DNA of 64,000 nt, from assembly GCF_011762225.1 (NCBI RefSeq), contig NZ_JAASQI010000008.1:62001-126000 (forward strand). Reading direction: 5' to 3'. The notes beneath the pieces were generated by a model. That model ran no database searches, had not been told where the DNA came from, and was given only the letters and a program-made list of their open reading frames with translations. Positions within the stretch are counted from its first letter, which is position 1, and each line of letters opens with the position of its first letter. Positions 57,710 to 64,000 of this stretch are shown here, one piece after another. This DNA comes from Pseudochelatococcus lubricantis. GTDB taxonomy: Bacteria > Pseudomonadota > Alphaproteobacteria > Rhizobiales > Beijerinckiaceae. The position numbers and the translations under genes were made by a program.

Positions 57710-58244
57710 AGGCCGCCTCCAGATGCTTCTCGAAGGGGCCGACGATCTGGCGGGTGGCCTCTTCCCGGTCGCTCGTCCGCACGTCGAGCCAGTGGACATA
57801 GAGCACGCTGCCCTCCAGCCCGAGCACCAGCGAGCCGGGCGTCAGCGCGATGGAATTGGCAAGCGCGAGCCGCCCCAGCGGCGAGGCGAGGCGCGTCTCG
57901 ACCTTGACGACGCCGGGATGGATATCGATGTGGCGGGCGTAGACGTAACGCAGCATGCCGACGTTGGCGCGCACCAGCTCGATCAGGAAAATGCCGAGAT
58001 AGGCGAGGAAGTGCCACAGCGCGCGGGGGGTGACGGCGAGGGAACGCCAGATGCGGCCGGACCAGGACCTCTCCCGCCCGGAGAAGAGCCGGGTAATGGC
58101 CAAAGCCACCGCGACGCCCGCCACGATCAGTGCCGGCTCCAGTGAAGCATTGACGATTGCCCACAAAACAAAAAGCAATATAAACAGAGTCGGCGAGCCA
58201 ATCGATATGACATCTTTTGATGTCAATTTCATATTGTTATTCAT
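57702..58244 (-). CDS. mnhE: Mrp antiporter subunit E
   Basis: First gene of the operon. A 180-residue protein with two membrane spans (about 15-50 and 70-95) and the MrpE signature ALANSIALTPGSLVLGLEGSVLYVHWLDV. The first 35 codons are markedly AT-rich, in contrast to the rest, which eases translation start; they include a TGACATC-N4-GATGTCA dyad at 58208-58225. ATG at 58244 or 58232. The whole operon order is E, F, DUF4040, G, B, C, fused D/A. Confidence 0.9.
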   Translation of the reverse strand: MNNNMKLTSKDVISIGSPTLFILLFVLWAIVNASLEPALIVAGVAVALAITRLFSGRERSWSGRIWRSLAVTPRALWHFLAYLGIFLIELVRANVGMLRYVYARHIDIHPGVVKVETRLASPLGRLALANSIALTPGSLVLGLEGSVLYVHWLDVRTSDREEATRQIVGPFEKHLEAAFG

Positions 58245-58389
58245 CCGCCGAGCCCCATGAAAACACGGGCGAAGCTACCTGTAATCCCCCCGGAAATCAA
58301 TCCCCAAGCTGCCGCGCGCCGCCGCGCGGGCGCGCCCGTGTTCTTGGTGCATCGGGGCGTTGACGCGGAGCTGAAATGGGAGCATAGAC

Positions 58390-58409
58390 GAGAACGAACG
58401 TTCATTCTC
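58390..58409. promoter_or_regulatory. TetR operator
   Basis: GAGAAnGAACGTTCnTTCTC, a 20-bp dyad with only one mismatched position per arm, centred on GAACGTTC. It lies 20-39 bases before the TetR gene start and just after a -10-like CATAGA (58383-58388), with TTGACG at 58359-58364 as -35. The pattern is typical of AcrR/TetR sites in front of RND efflux operons, so autorepression of the operon is likely. Confidence 0.65.
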
Positions 58410-58416
58410 ACTCTTC

Positions 58417-58464
58417 GATCGCGGACCCATGACTGATCGCGGACCCATGACCGATCGCAGACCC
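58417..58464. repeat. 18-bp tandem repeat over the TetR start codon
   Basis: GATCGCGGACCCATGACT occurs at 58417-58434, again with one change at 58435-58452, and as a partial copy at 58453-58464. The repeat duplicates the ATG, so two in-frame starts (58429 and 58447) exist. A recent slippage duplication is likely. Confidence 0.65.
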
Positions 58465-59220
58465 GGGCCGGCATCGACCTCCGTCTTGCCGGCACACGCC
58501 GACGCCCCGCCGCCCGGACAGCGGCCGGAGGCGCGGGCACACGAGCCCGAGCGCCTTGAAGTCCAGCGCACGGAGCGGCGCGACCTGATCTTGCGCGCGG
58601 CCGAGCGGTGCTTCACCAGCTTCGGCTTCCATCGCACCACCATGCAGCTGGTGGCGAAGGAGGCGGGCATGAGCCAGGGCAACCTCTACCGCTATTTCCC
58701 GTCGAAGAACGCCATCGTCGAGGGGCTGGTCGAGCGCGACCGCGACGAGGCCCGCCGGCGCTTCGACAGCGTCGATCCCGGCGCGCCGTTCTGGGACCAG
58801 TTCCGCAAGCTCGGCGAGGACTACTTCATTGGCGATGCGCAGTGCAAGGCGGCGCTCTGCATCGAAATCTGGGCGGAGGCGACGCGCAATCCCGAGATCG
58901 ACGCCATCAACCGGCCCATCGAGCAGGAGATCGTCGCGCGGCTCGTTGCGTTGCTGGAGCGCGCACAGGTGCGGGGCGAGATCGCCGCCGACATCGACTG
59001 CGCGGCTGCCGCGCAGATGATCATCGTCATCACCAGCGGTCTTTACGTCCGCTCCGCCCTCCGGCGCGACGGCGACGGCACGGAGCAGCTCGAACGGGCG
59101 CTGGAGGCCGTCTACGGCCTGCTCTCGGGCGCGCCGGCGCTTCGCCTGTCGCGGTCGGAGGCCTCCGGCGGCCATTGCGGGCCTGAGCGCCCCGCTTCCA
59201 CACAGGAGCCATCATCATGA
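58429..59220 (+). CDS. TetR-family repressor of the RND operon
   Basis: A 263-residue regulator. After a disordered Pro/Ala-rich leader of about 45 residues, the TetR helix-turn-helix runs about 48-100 with ILRAAERCFTSFGFHRTTMQLVAKEAGMSQGNLYRYFPSKNAIV. The rest is a helical ligand domain. Start is ATG 58429 or the duplicated 58447. The stop overlaps the adaptor gene start by four bases (ATGA), so repressor and pump are in one operon behind the 58390 operator. Confidence 0.88.
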   Translation: MTDRGPMTDRRPGPASTSVLPAHADAPPPGQRPEARAHEPERLEVQRTERRDLILRAAERCFTSFGFHRTTMQLVAKEAGMSQGNLYRYFPSKNAIVEGLVERDRDEARRRFDSVDPGAPFWDQFRKLGEDYFIGDAQCKAALCIEIWAEATRNPEIDAINRPIEQEIVARLVALLERAQVRGEIAADIDCAAAAQMIIVITSGLYVRSALRRDGDGTEQLERALEAVYGLLSGAPALRLSRSEASGGHCGPERPASTQEPSS

Positions 59221-60299
59221 AGGCAAGCCAGCTTTTTGCCGGCCTCATCGTCGTCGCAGCCGCGGCATGGATCGGCTCGGGCATGATCGGCGGCAGCGAG
59301 CCGGCCAGCAGCGCGCCCGAGACGCAGCCGCAGTCCGCGCGGCCGCCGTTCCGCGTCGCCGTCCAGACGGTCGAGAACGCGGATCACGCCCGGCGGATCG
59401 TGCTCTCCGGCCGCACCGAGGCCGACCGGCGGGTGGATGTGGTGGCGCGCACCAACGGCATCGTCGAGAAGCTCCCCATCCGCCGCGGTTCCGTGGTGAA
59501 GCAGGGCGAGGAGATCGCCGTCCTGTCCGACGAGGCGCGGGAGGCGCTGGTCGGGCAGGCGAAGGCGCGGCTGGAGCAACGGCGCGCCGAACTCAAGGCG
59601 CGGCTGCGGCTGATCGAGACCGGCAACCTGGCGGCGCTGCAGAAGCCGGTTCTGGAAGCTGAGCTGAGCGCGGCGGAGGCGGCTTTCGCGCAGGCCGAGG
59701 CGGAGCGCGACCGCAACGTCGTCCGCGCGCCCTTCGACGGTGTCGTCAACGTGCTGCATGTACGCGAGGGGCAGGCGCTGCAGGTGGGCTCGAACATCGC
59801 CGAGGTGGTTGCCCTCGAACCCATGCTGGCCGTGGTCGAGATCGCGGAGCGGGAGCTTGGCGGCGTACGGGTGGGCGATGCGGCAGAGGTCGCGTTCGCC
59901 AACGGCGGCACGGCGCGGGGGCGGGTGCGCTTCGTCTCCGCCGTTGCAAGCCCGCAGACGCGCACCTACCGCGTCGATGTGGAACTCGAAAACGGCGCGG
60001 CGCCGGTTCCGGACGGCATCACCTGCGAGGTCGCGCTGACGCTGGCGCGCGTGCAGGCGGCGGCGGTGCCGCGCTCCGCACTGGTGTTCTCGGCGCAGGG
60101 CCAGCTCGGCCTGCGCACCGTCGATGACGCCGGCGTCGTCGGCTTCGTGCCGGTCAAGCTCGCCGAGGACGGGCTGGAAAGCGTGTGGGTGACGGGTCTG
60201 CCGCCGTCCGCGCGGGTGATCGTGCAGGGGCAGGATTTCGTCGCCGAGGGCCAGAAGGTCGAGCCGGTGACGACCACGACCGTTTCGCAGCGGAGCTGA
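59217..60299 (+). CDS. RND efflux periplasmic adaptor
   Basis: A 360-residue membrane fusion protein linking the RND pump to an outer membrane channel. N-terminal signal/anchor (FAGLIVVAAAAWIGSGMI), barrel-sandwich lipoyl halves (GIVEKLPIRRGSVVKQGEEIAVL and ERDRNVVRAPFDGVVNVLHVREGQAL), a short alpha hairpin between them, then beta barrel and membrane-proximal domains. No lipobox Cys is seen. Starts four bases inside the TetR gene and ends five bases before the pump gene. Confidence 0.92.
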   Translation: MKASQLFAGLIVVAAAAWIGSGMIGGSEPASSAPETQPQSARPPFRVAVQTVENADHARRIVLSGRTEADRRVDVVARTNGIVEKLPIRRGSVVKQGEEIAVLSDEAREALVGQAKARLEQRRAELKARLRLIETGNLAALQKPVLEAELSAAEAAFAQAEAERDRNVVRAPFDGVVNVLHVREGQALQVGSNIAEVVALEPMLAVVEIAERELGGVRVGDAAEVAFANGGTARGRVRFVSAVASPQTRTYRVDVELENGAAPVPDGITCEVALTLARVQAAAVPRSALVFSAQGQLGLRTVDDAGVVGFVPVKLAEDGLESVWVTGLPPSARVIVQGQDFVAEGQKVEPVTTTTVSQRS

Positions 60300-60303
60300 G
60301 CCG

Positions 60304-63300
60304 ATGGCGAACCCCGTCGACTACGCCATCTCCCACGCGCGCCTGACGCTGGCGATCCTCATCTTTCTGCTGATCGCCGGCATGATGTCCTACATGGCCA
60401 TCCCCAAGGAGGCGGAGCCGGACGTCAAGGTGCCGATCGTCTACGTGAACGTCACCCAGCGCGGCATCAGCCCGGAGGATTCGGAGCGCCTCATCCTGCG
60501 CCCGCTCGAGACGCAGCTCAAGACGGTCAACAATGTCAAGGAAATGCGTTCCGCCGCTTATGAAGGCGGCGGCTACGTGCTCGTCGAGTTCGAGGCGGGC
60601 TTCGATTCCGACGTGGCCATGGCCGACGTGCGCGCCAAGGTAGACACCGCCAAGAGCGATCTGCCGCGCGACGCGGACGAGCCGCAGGTGCACGAGGTCA
60701 ACCTGTCGCTGTTCCCCGTCATCGTCGTGGCGCTGGGCGGCGACGTGCCTGAACGCACACTGCTGAGGCTCGCCCGCGACACGCAGACGATGATCGAGCA
60801 GATTCCGGGCGTGCTCTCGGCGGACCTGCGCGGCGCGCGCGACGAGGCGGTGGAGATCATCGCGGAGCCCATGCTGATGCGCAGCTACGGCATCTCCCTC
60901 AACGACCTCACGCAGTCGTTCGCCGCCGGTAACAGCCTTGTCGCGGCGGGCGCTCTGGAAGGGGCCGCGGGCCGTTTCGCCGTCAAGGTGCCGTCGCTGA
61001 TCGAGAAGCCGGAAGACATCCTGGCCTTTCCCGTCGCGGCCTCGCGCTCCGCATCGGTGACGTTGGGCGACATCGCGGAGGTGCGGCCCACGTTCAAGGA
61101 CCCCACCTCGATCACCCGCATCAACGGCAGCTCCGCCATCACGCTTGAGGTGGTCAAGCGCACAGGCGCCAACCTGATCGAGACCGTGGACGCGGTGAAG
61201 AAGGTCGTCGCCGAGCTGCAGAAGACGTGGCCGGCGACGGTTCAGGTCGCCTTCACGCAGGACAAGTCCACCGAGATCAGGTCGATGCTGCACGAGCTGC
61301 AGAACAGCGTGATCACGGCTGTGCTGCTCGTCGTCATCATCATGCTGCTGGCTCTCGGCGGACGGGCTTCCGTCTTCATCGGCATCGCCATTCCCGCCTC
61401 CTTCCTCGCCGGCATTCTCGGGCTGCATCTGGCGGGGCTCACCGTCAACATCGTCGTCCTGTTCTCGCTCATCCTCGCGGTCGGCATGCTGGTCGACGAC
61501 GCGATCATCGTTTCCGAATTCGCGGAGCGGCGCATGGTCGAGGGCATGCCGCCCAAGGCTGCCTATTCGCTGGCCGCCAGGCGCATGGCGGGGCCCGTCG
61601 TCGCCGCGACGCTCACACGCATCGCCGCTTTCTCCCCGCTGATGTTCTGGCCGGGCATCGTCGGCGAGTTCATGAAATACCTGCCGCTGACGCTGATCGC
61701 GACGCTCTCCGCCTCGCTCGTCGTGGCGCTGTTCTTCACGCCCACACTGGGCGCGATGCTCGGCGCGCCGACCCATGTGCAGGACGAGCGCATGGAGGAT
61801 CGCGGCCTTTACATGCGCATTGTCAGGCTGGCGCTGCATCATCCCGGCACCACGCTCACACTTGCGGTGGCGCTGCTCGTGGGTGTCGTCGGCGCCTACG
61901 GGCGCTTCGGCAACGGCGTCGAGTTCTTTCCCTCTGTCGAGCCGGAATATGGGCTGGTGCAGGTGCGGGCGCGCGGCAACATCTCCATCACGGAGAAGGA
62001 CAGGCTCGTGCGCGAGGTCGAGAGGCGCCTCGCCGGCATGCCCGAGCTGGACACCGTCTATGCGCGTGCGGGCGAAGGGCAGCGGGGCTCGAACGAGGTG
62101 ACCGAGGATACGATCGGCACCGTGCAGTTCGAGTTCGTGGACTGGCGCAAGCGCCGCAAGGCGCATGTCATTCTGGCCGAGATCCGGGAGCGGACGCAGG
62201 ACATTCCCGGCGTGATCATCGAAGTGACGGAGCCGCGCGCCGGTCCGCCCACGGGCAAGCCCATCACGCTCGAAATCGCTGGCACGGACCCCGTGCCGAT
62301 CTTCGAGACCGCGCGGCAGGCGGCGGCGGCGCTGCGGGCGCGCCCCGACACGCGCGACGTCGACGACGGCCTGCCGCTGCCCGGCATCGACTGGAGGCTG
62401 ACCGTCGACAAGGCGGAGGCCGCGAAATACGCGGTCAACCCGCTGATCGTCGGCACGGCCGTCCAGCTGGTGACGAACGGTGTCAAGATCGCCGAATACC
62501 GGCCGTCGGACACGGACAAGTCGGTCGACATCCTTGTGCGCTTTCCGGAGAGCCGCCGGAACCTCAACGAACTCGACAACCTGCGCATCAATTCGGAACT
62601 GGGCGCGGTGCCCGCCGGCAATTTCGTCGTGCGCTCGGCCGAGCGCAGCGTCGGGCTGATCAACCGGGTGGACGGCCGGCAGGTGGTGAACGTCACCGCC
62701 AACGTGGCCGAGGGCGTGCAGACGGCGGTGGTGCAGAAGGCGGTCATGGACGGCATGGCGGCCATGAGCCTTCCGCCCGGCATCACCTATCGCCTGAAGG
62801 GCGAGGACGAGGAGCGCGAGAAGGCGGGCGCGTTCCTGGTGAGCGCGTTCGGCGCGGCGATGTTCCTGATCTTCGCCGTGCTGCTGGCGCAGTTCAACAA
62901 GTTCACCAGCGTGTTCCTCGTGCTTTCGGCCGTGGTGCTCTCGACGATCGGTGTCCTCATCGGCCTCATGGTCATGGGGCAGGCTTTCGGCGTCGTGATG
63001 ACCGGCATCGGCATCATCGCCAACGCCGGGGTGATCGTGAACAACAACATCGTGCTCATCGACACCTACGACCGGCTGCGGCGCGAGGGGGTGGAGGCGT
63101 ATGACGCCATTCTGGAAACCTGCCGGGAGCGCGCCCGCCCGGTGGTGCTGACGGCGGTGACCGCGCTGCTCGGCGTGCTCGCCATCGCGTTCGGCATCAA
63201 CCTTGACTTCGTCGCCCGCTCCGTCGACATCGGCGCGCCCTCGACGCAGTGGTGGACGCATCTTGCTACCGCCATCGTGTTCGGGCTCGGCTTCGCCACT

Positions 63301-63423
63301 ATCCTGACACTGGTGGTGACGCCGGCCGCGCTGATGGGGCTCGCCAATATCGCCGCCTGGCGGGAAGGGCGGCGGAAGAAGCGGCGCGCCGGCAGGCAGG
63401 CCGGCACCGCGCTGGAAACCTGA
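60304..63423 (+). CDS. RND efflux transporter permease
   Basis: A 1039-residue proton-driven inner membrane pump of the HAE/AcrB superfamily. Twelve membrane spans around two large periplasmic loops; the TM4 pair of acids is in GMLVDDAIIVSEF (about 396-398), with the GIAIPASFLAGILGL and PLTLIATLSASLVVALFFTP signatures. Second half: FGAAMFLIFAVLLAQFN and GIIANAGVIVNNNIVLID. N-terminal ISHARLTLAILIFLLIAG and KEAEPDVKVPIV resemble the MexK/multidrug group rather than heavy metal pumps. No outer membrane channel gene follows. Confidence 0.94.
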   Translation: MANPVDYAISHARLTLAILIFLLIAGMMSYMAIPKEAEPDVKVPIVYVNVTQRGISPEDSERLILRPLETQLKTVNNVKEMRSAAYEGGGYVLVEFEAGFDSDVAMADVRAKVDTAKSDLPRDADEPQVHEVNLSLFPVIVVALGGDVPERTLLRLARDTQTMIEQIPGVLSADLRGARDEAVEIIAEPMLMRSYGISLNDLTQSFAAGNSLVAAGALEGAAGRFAVKVPSLIEKPEDILAFPVAASRSASVTLGDIAEVRPTFKDPTSITRINGSSAITLEVVKRTGANLIETVDAVKKVVAELQKTWPATVQVAFTQDKSTEIRSMLHELQNSVITAVLLVVIIMLLALGGRASVFIGIAIPASFLAGILGLHLAGLTVNIVVLFSLILAVGMLVDDAIIVSEFAERRMVEGMPPKAAYSLAARRMAGPVVAATLTRIAAFSPLMFWPGIVGEFMKYLPLTLIATLSASLVVALFFTPTLGAMLGAPTHVQDERMEDRGLYMRIVRLALHHPGTTLTLAVALLVGVVGAYGRFGNGVEFFPSVEPEYGLVQVRARGNISITEKDRLVREVERRLAGMPELDTVYARAGEGQRGSNEVTEDTIGTVQFEFVDWRKRRKAHVILAEIRERTQDIPGVIIEVTEPRAGPPTGKPITLEIAGTDPVPIFETARQAAAALRARPDTRDVDDGLPLPGIDWRLTVDKAEAAKYAVNPLIVGTAVQLVTNGVKIAEYRPSDTDKSVDILVRFPESRRNLNELDNLRINSELGAVPAGNFVVRSAERSVGLINRVDGRQVVNVTANVAEGVQTAVVQKAVMDGMAAMSLPPGITYRLKGEDEEREKAGAFLVSAFGAAMFLIFAVLLAQFNKFTSVFLVLSAVVLSTIGVLIGLMVMGQAFGVVMTGIGIIANAGVIVNNNIVLIDTYDRLRREGVEAYDAILETCRERARPVVLTAVTALLGVLAIAFGINLDFVARSVDIGAPSTQWWTHLATAIVFGLGFATILTLVVTPAALMGLANIAAWREGRRKKRRAGRQAGTALET

Positions 63424-63510
63424 ACGGAAGGCGCCTGCCGCTGCCATCGGCCGGCAGACGCCTTTCCCGGATCGCGTTGTACCAAGCCGCCCGGTCGTTC
63501 CTCGGTACGT

Positions 63511-63539
63511 AAAAACCCCCGGCGAGGGATCGCCGGGGG
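63511..63539 (-). terminator. Intrinsic terminator of the cysteine desulfurase gene
   Basis: On the minus strand, CCCCCGGCG pairs with CGCCGGGGG around a six-base loop, then TTTTT. It serves the minus-strand gene ending at 63602 and may also stop the RND operon from the other side. Confidence 0.85.
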
Positions 63540-63601
63540 TCTCAATCGTCGCGGCTGCCGCCTTGCCTTCCCTGGAGCCGTGTCCGCCCCGGTTCGGCGC
63601 T

Positions 63602-64000
63602 CTATCGTTTCGGCAACAGGTGCAGCGCGTTGACGAGGGCGTCCACGTCCTCGCGGGTGTTGTAGAAGGCGAGCGAGGCGCGCACCGTCGTTTCCACGCC
63701 GAAACGGCGCAGGGCCGGCTGGGCGCAGTGGTGACCGGAGCGCGTGGCGATGCCGTGCCTGTCGAGATGGCGCGCCACCTGTTCGGACTCGAATCCCTTG
63801 ACGACGAACGACAGGACGCTCGCCTTCAACGGCGACGTGCCGATGATGCGCAGGCCCGGAACGGTGGCTAGGCCCTCGTTCGCATAGTCGAGCAGGGCAT
63901 GCTCGTAGGCCGCGATATCGGCGATCCCGACGTTGTTGATGTAGTCGACGGCGGCGCCGAGCCCCACCGCGCCGGCGATGTCGGGAGTTCCCGCCTCGAA
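63602..64000 (-). CDS. sufS: Cysteine desulfurase, SufS type (5' end outside window)
   Basis: C-terminal part of a PLP enzyme that takes sulfur from cysteine for Fe-S cluster assembly. The visible 132 residues begin FEAGTPDIAGAVGLGAAVDYIN, typical of SufS/CsdA, and contain the active-site Cys in TRSGHHCAQPALRRFG, followed by ASLAFYNTREDVDALVNAL. The RSGHHC motif points to group II (SufS) rather than IscS. The gene runs off the right end, so length and suf operon context are unseen. Followed by an intrinsic terminator. Confidence 0.93.
   Translation of the reverse strand, partial: FEAGTPDIAGAVGLGAAVDYINNVGIADIAAYEHALLDYANEGLATVPGLRIIGTSPLKASVLSFVVKGFESEQVARHLDRHGIATRSGHHCAQPALRRFGVETTVRASLAFYNTREDVDALVNALHLLPKR

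Noticed and set aside
60154-63447. A 1097-codon open frame on the minus strand opposite the RND pump
   Set aside because: High G+C makes long antisense frames; composition is His/Arg/Asp-rich with no domains, and the plus strand encodes a clear RND permease.

Overview
The window is a gene-dense, roughly two-thirds G+C chromosomal segment. It most likely comes from an alphaproteobacterium of the order Hyphomicrobiales (Rhizobiales). The evidence is the block ubiG / lysC-ptsP-prfA-prmC-DUF4167, the block ihfB-lapA-trpF-trpB-trpA-accD-folC-trxA, an AccD whose zinc ribbon has lost most of its cysteines, a CTC-type L25 protein, and two copies of a TAGAGCG-type palindromic intergenic element. Genus cannot be assigned from sequence reading alone. 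No rRNA, phage, insertion sequence or CRISPR array was seen. One tRNA gene (CAT anticodon) is present.

Layout. 1-6.2 kb: the 3' part of a DUF1499 membrane protein, a metallo-beta-lactamase-fold hydrolase, an AraC-type regulator behind an AT-rich promoter region, and a P-type cation ATPase. 6.4-10.3 kb: fmt-truA, facing dapD-dapE across a palindromic repeat. 10.5-19.9 kb: DUF4167, prmC, prfA, ptsP and lysC on the minus strand, divergent ubiG, and a BrkB-family membrane protein. 20-25.4 kb: the unsaturated fatty acid operon fabA-fabB-fabI, then a HAD 5'-nucleotidase and a second MBL-fold enzyme. 25.4-29.2 kb: an aspartate-type aminotransferase, a small membrane protein, a periplasmic PQQ sugar dehydrogenase, tRNA-Met and a DUF4332 protein. 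29.5-39 kb: rpsA, sppA, ihfB, lapA, trpFBA, accD, folC and trxA. 39.3-46 kb: an AbrB-family membrane protein, then the methylcitrate cycle genes prpB, prpC and prpD with a divergent ScfR/PrpR-like regulator whose promoter carries two TTTGC-N7-GCAA(A/T) dyads. 46-51.2 kb: rmuC, def-GNAT, and rplY-pth-ychF.

The most unusual part is 51.3-63.5 kb. It opens with an orphan 303-residue protein gene having an excellent ribosome binding site, a disordered N-terminal part and one C-terminal hydrophobic hairpin, as in host-membrane effectors. Its AT-rich upstream region holds a near-consensus sigma-70 promoter and an 18-bp dyad resembling the TraR/LuxR box. Next comes a seven-gene Mrp/Mbh-type cation/proton antiporter operon. 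In it the two large antiporter modules, normally separate MrpA and MrpD proteins, are joined in one 1031-residue polypeptide, and MrpA's small C-terminal modules are carried elsewhere. A TetR-RND efflux operon follows behind a clear operator. The window ends in a truncated sufS-type cysteine desulfurase with an intrinsic terminator.

In function most genes are housekeeping: translation, lysine, tryptophan, folate and fatty acid synthesis, and propionate oxidation. The accessory content is the effector-like locus, the fused Mrp complex, the RND pump and the AraC regulator.
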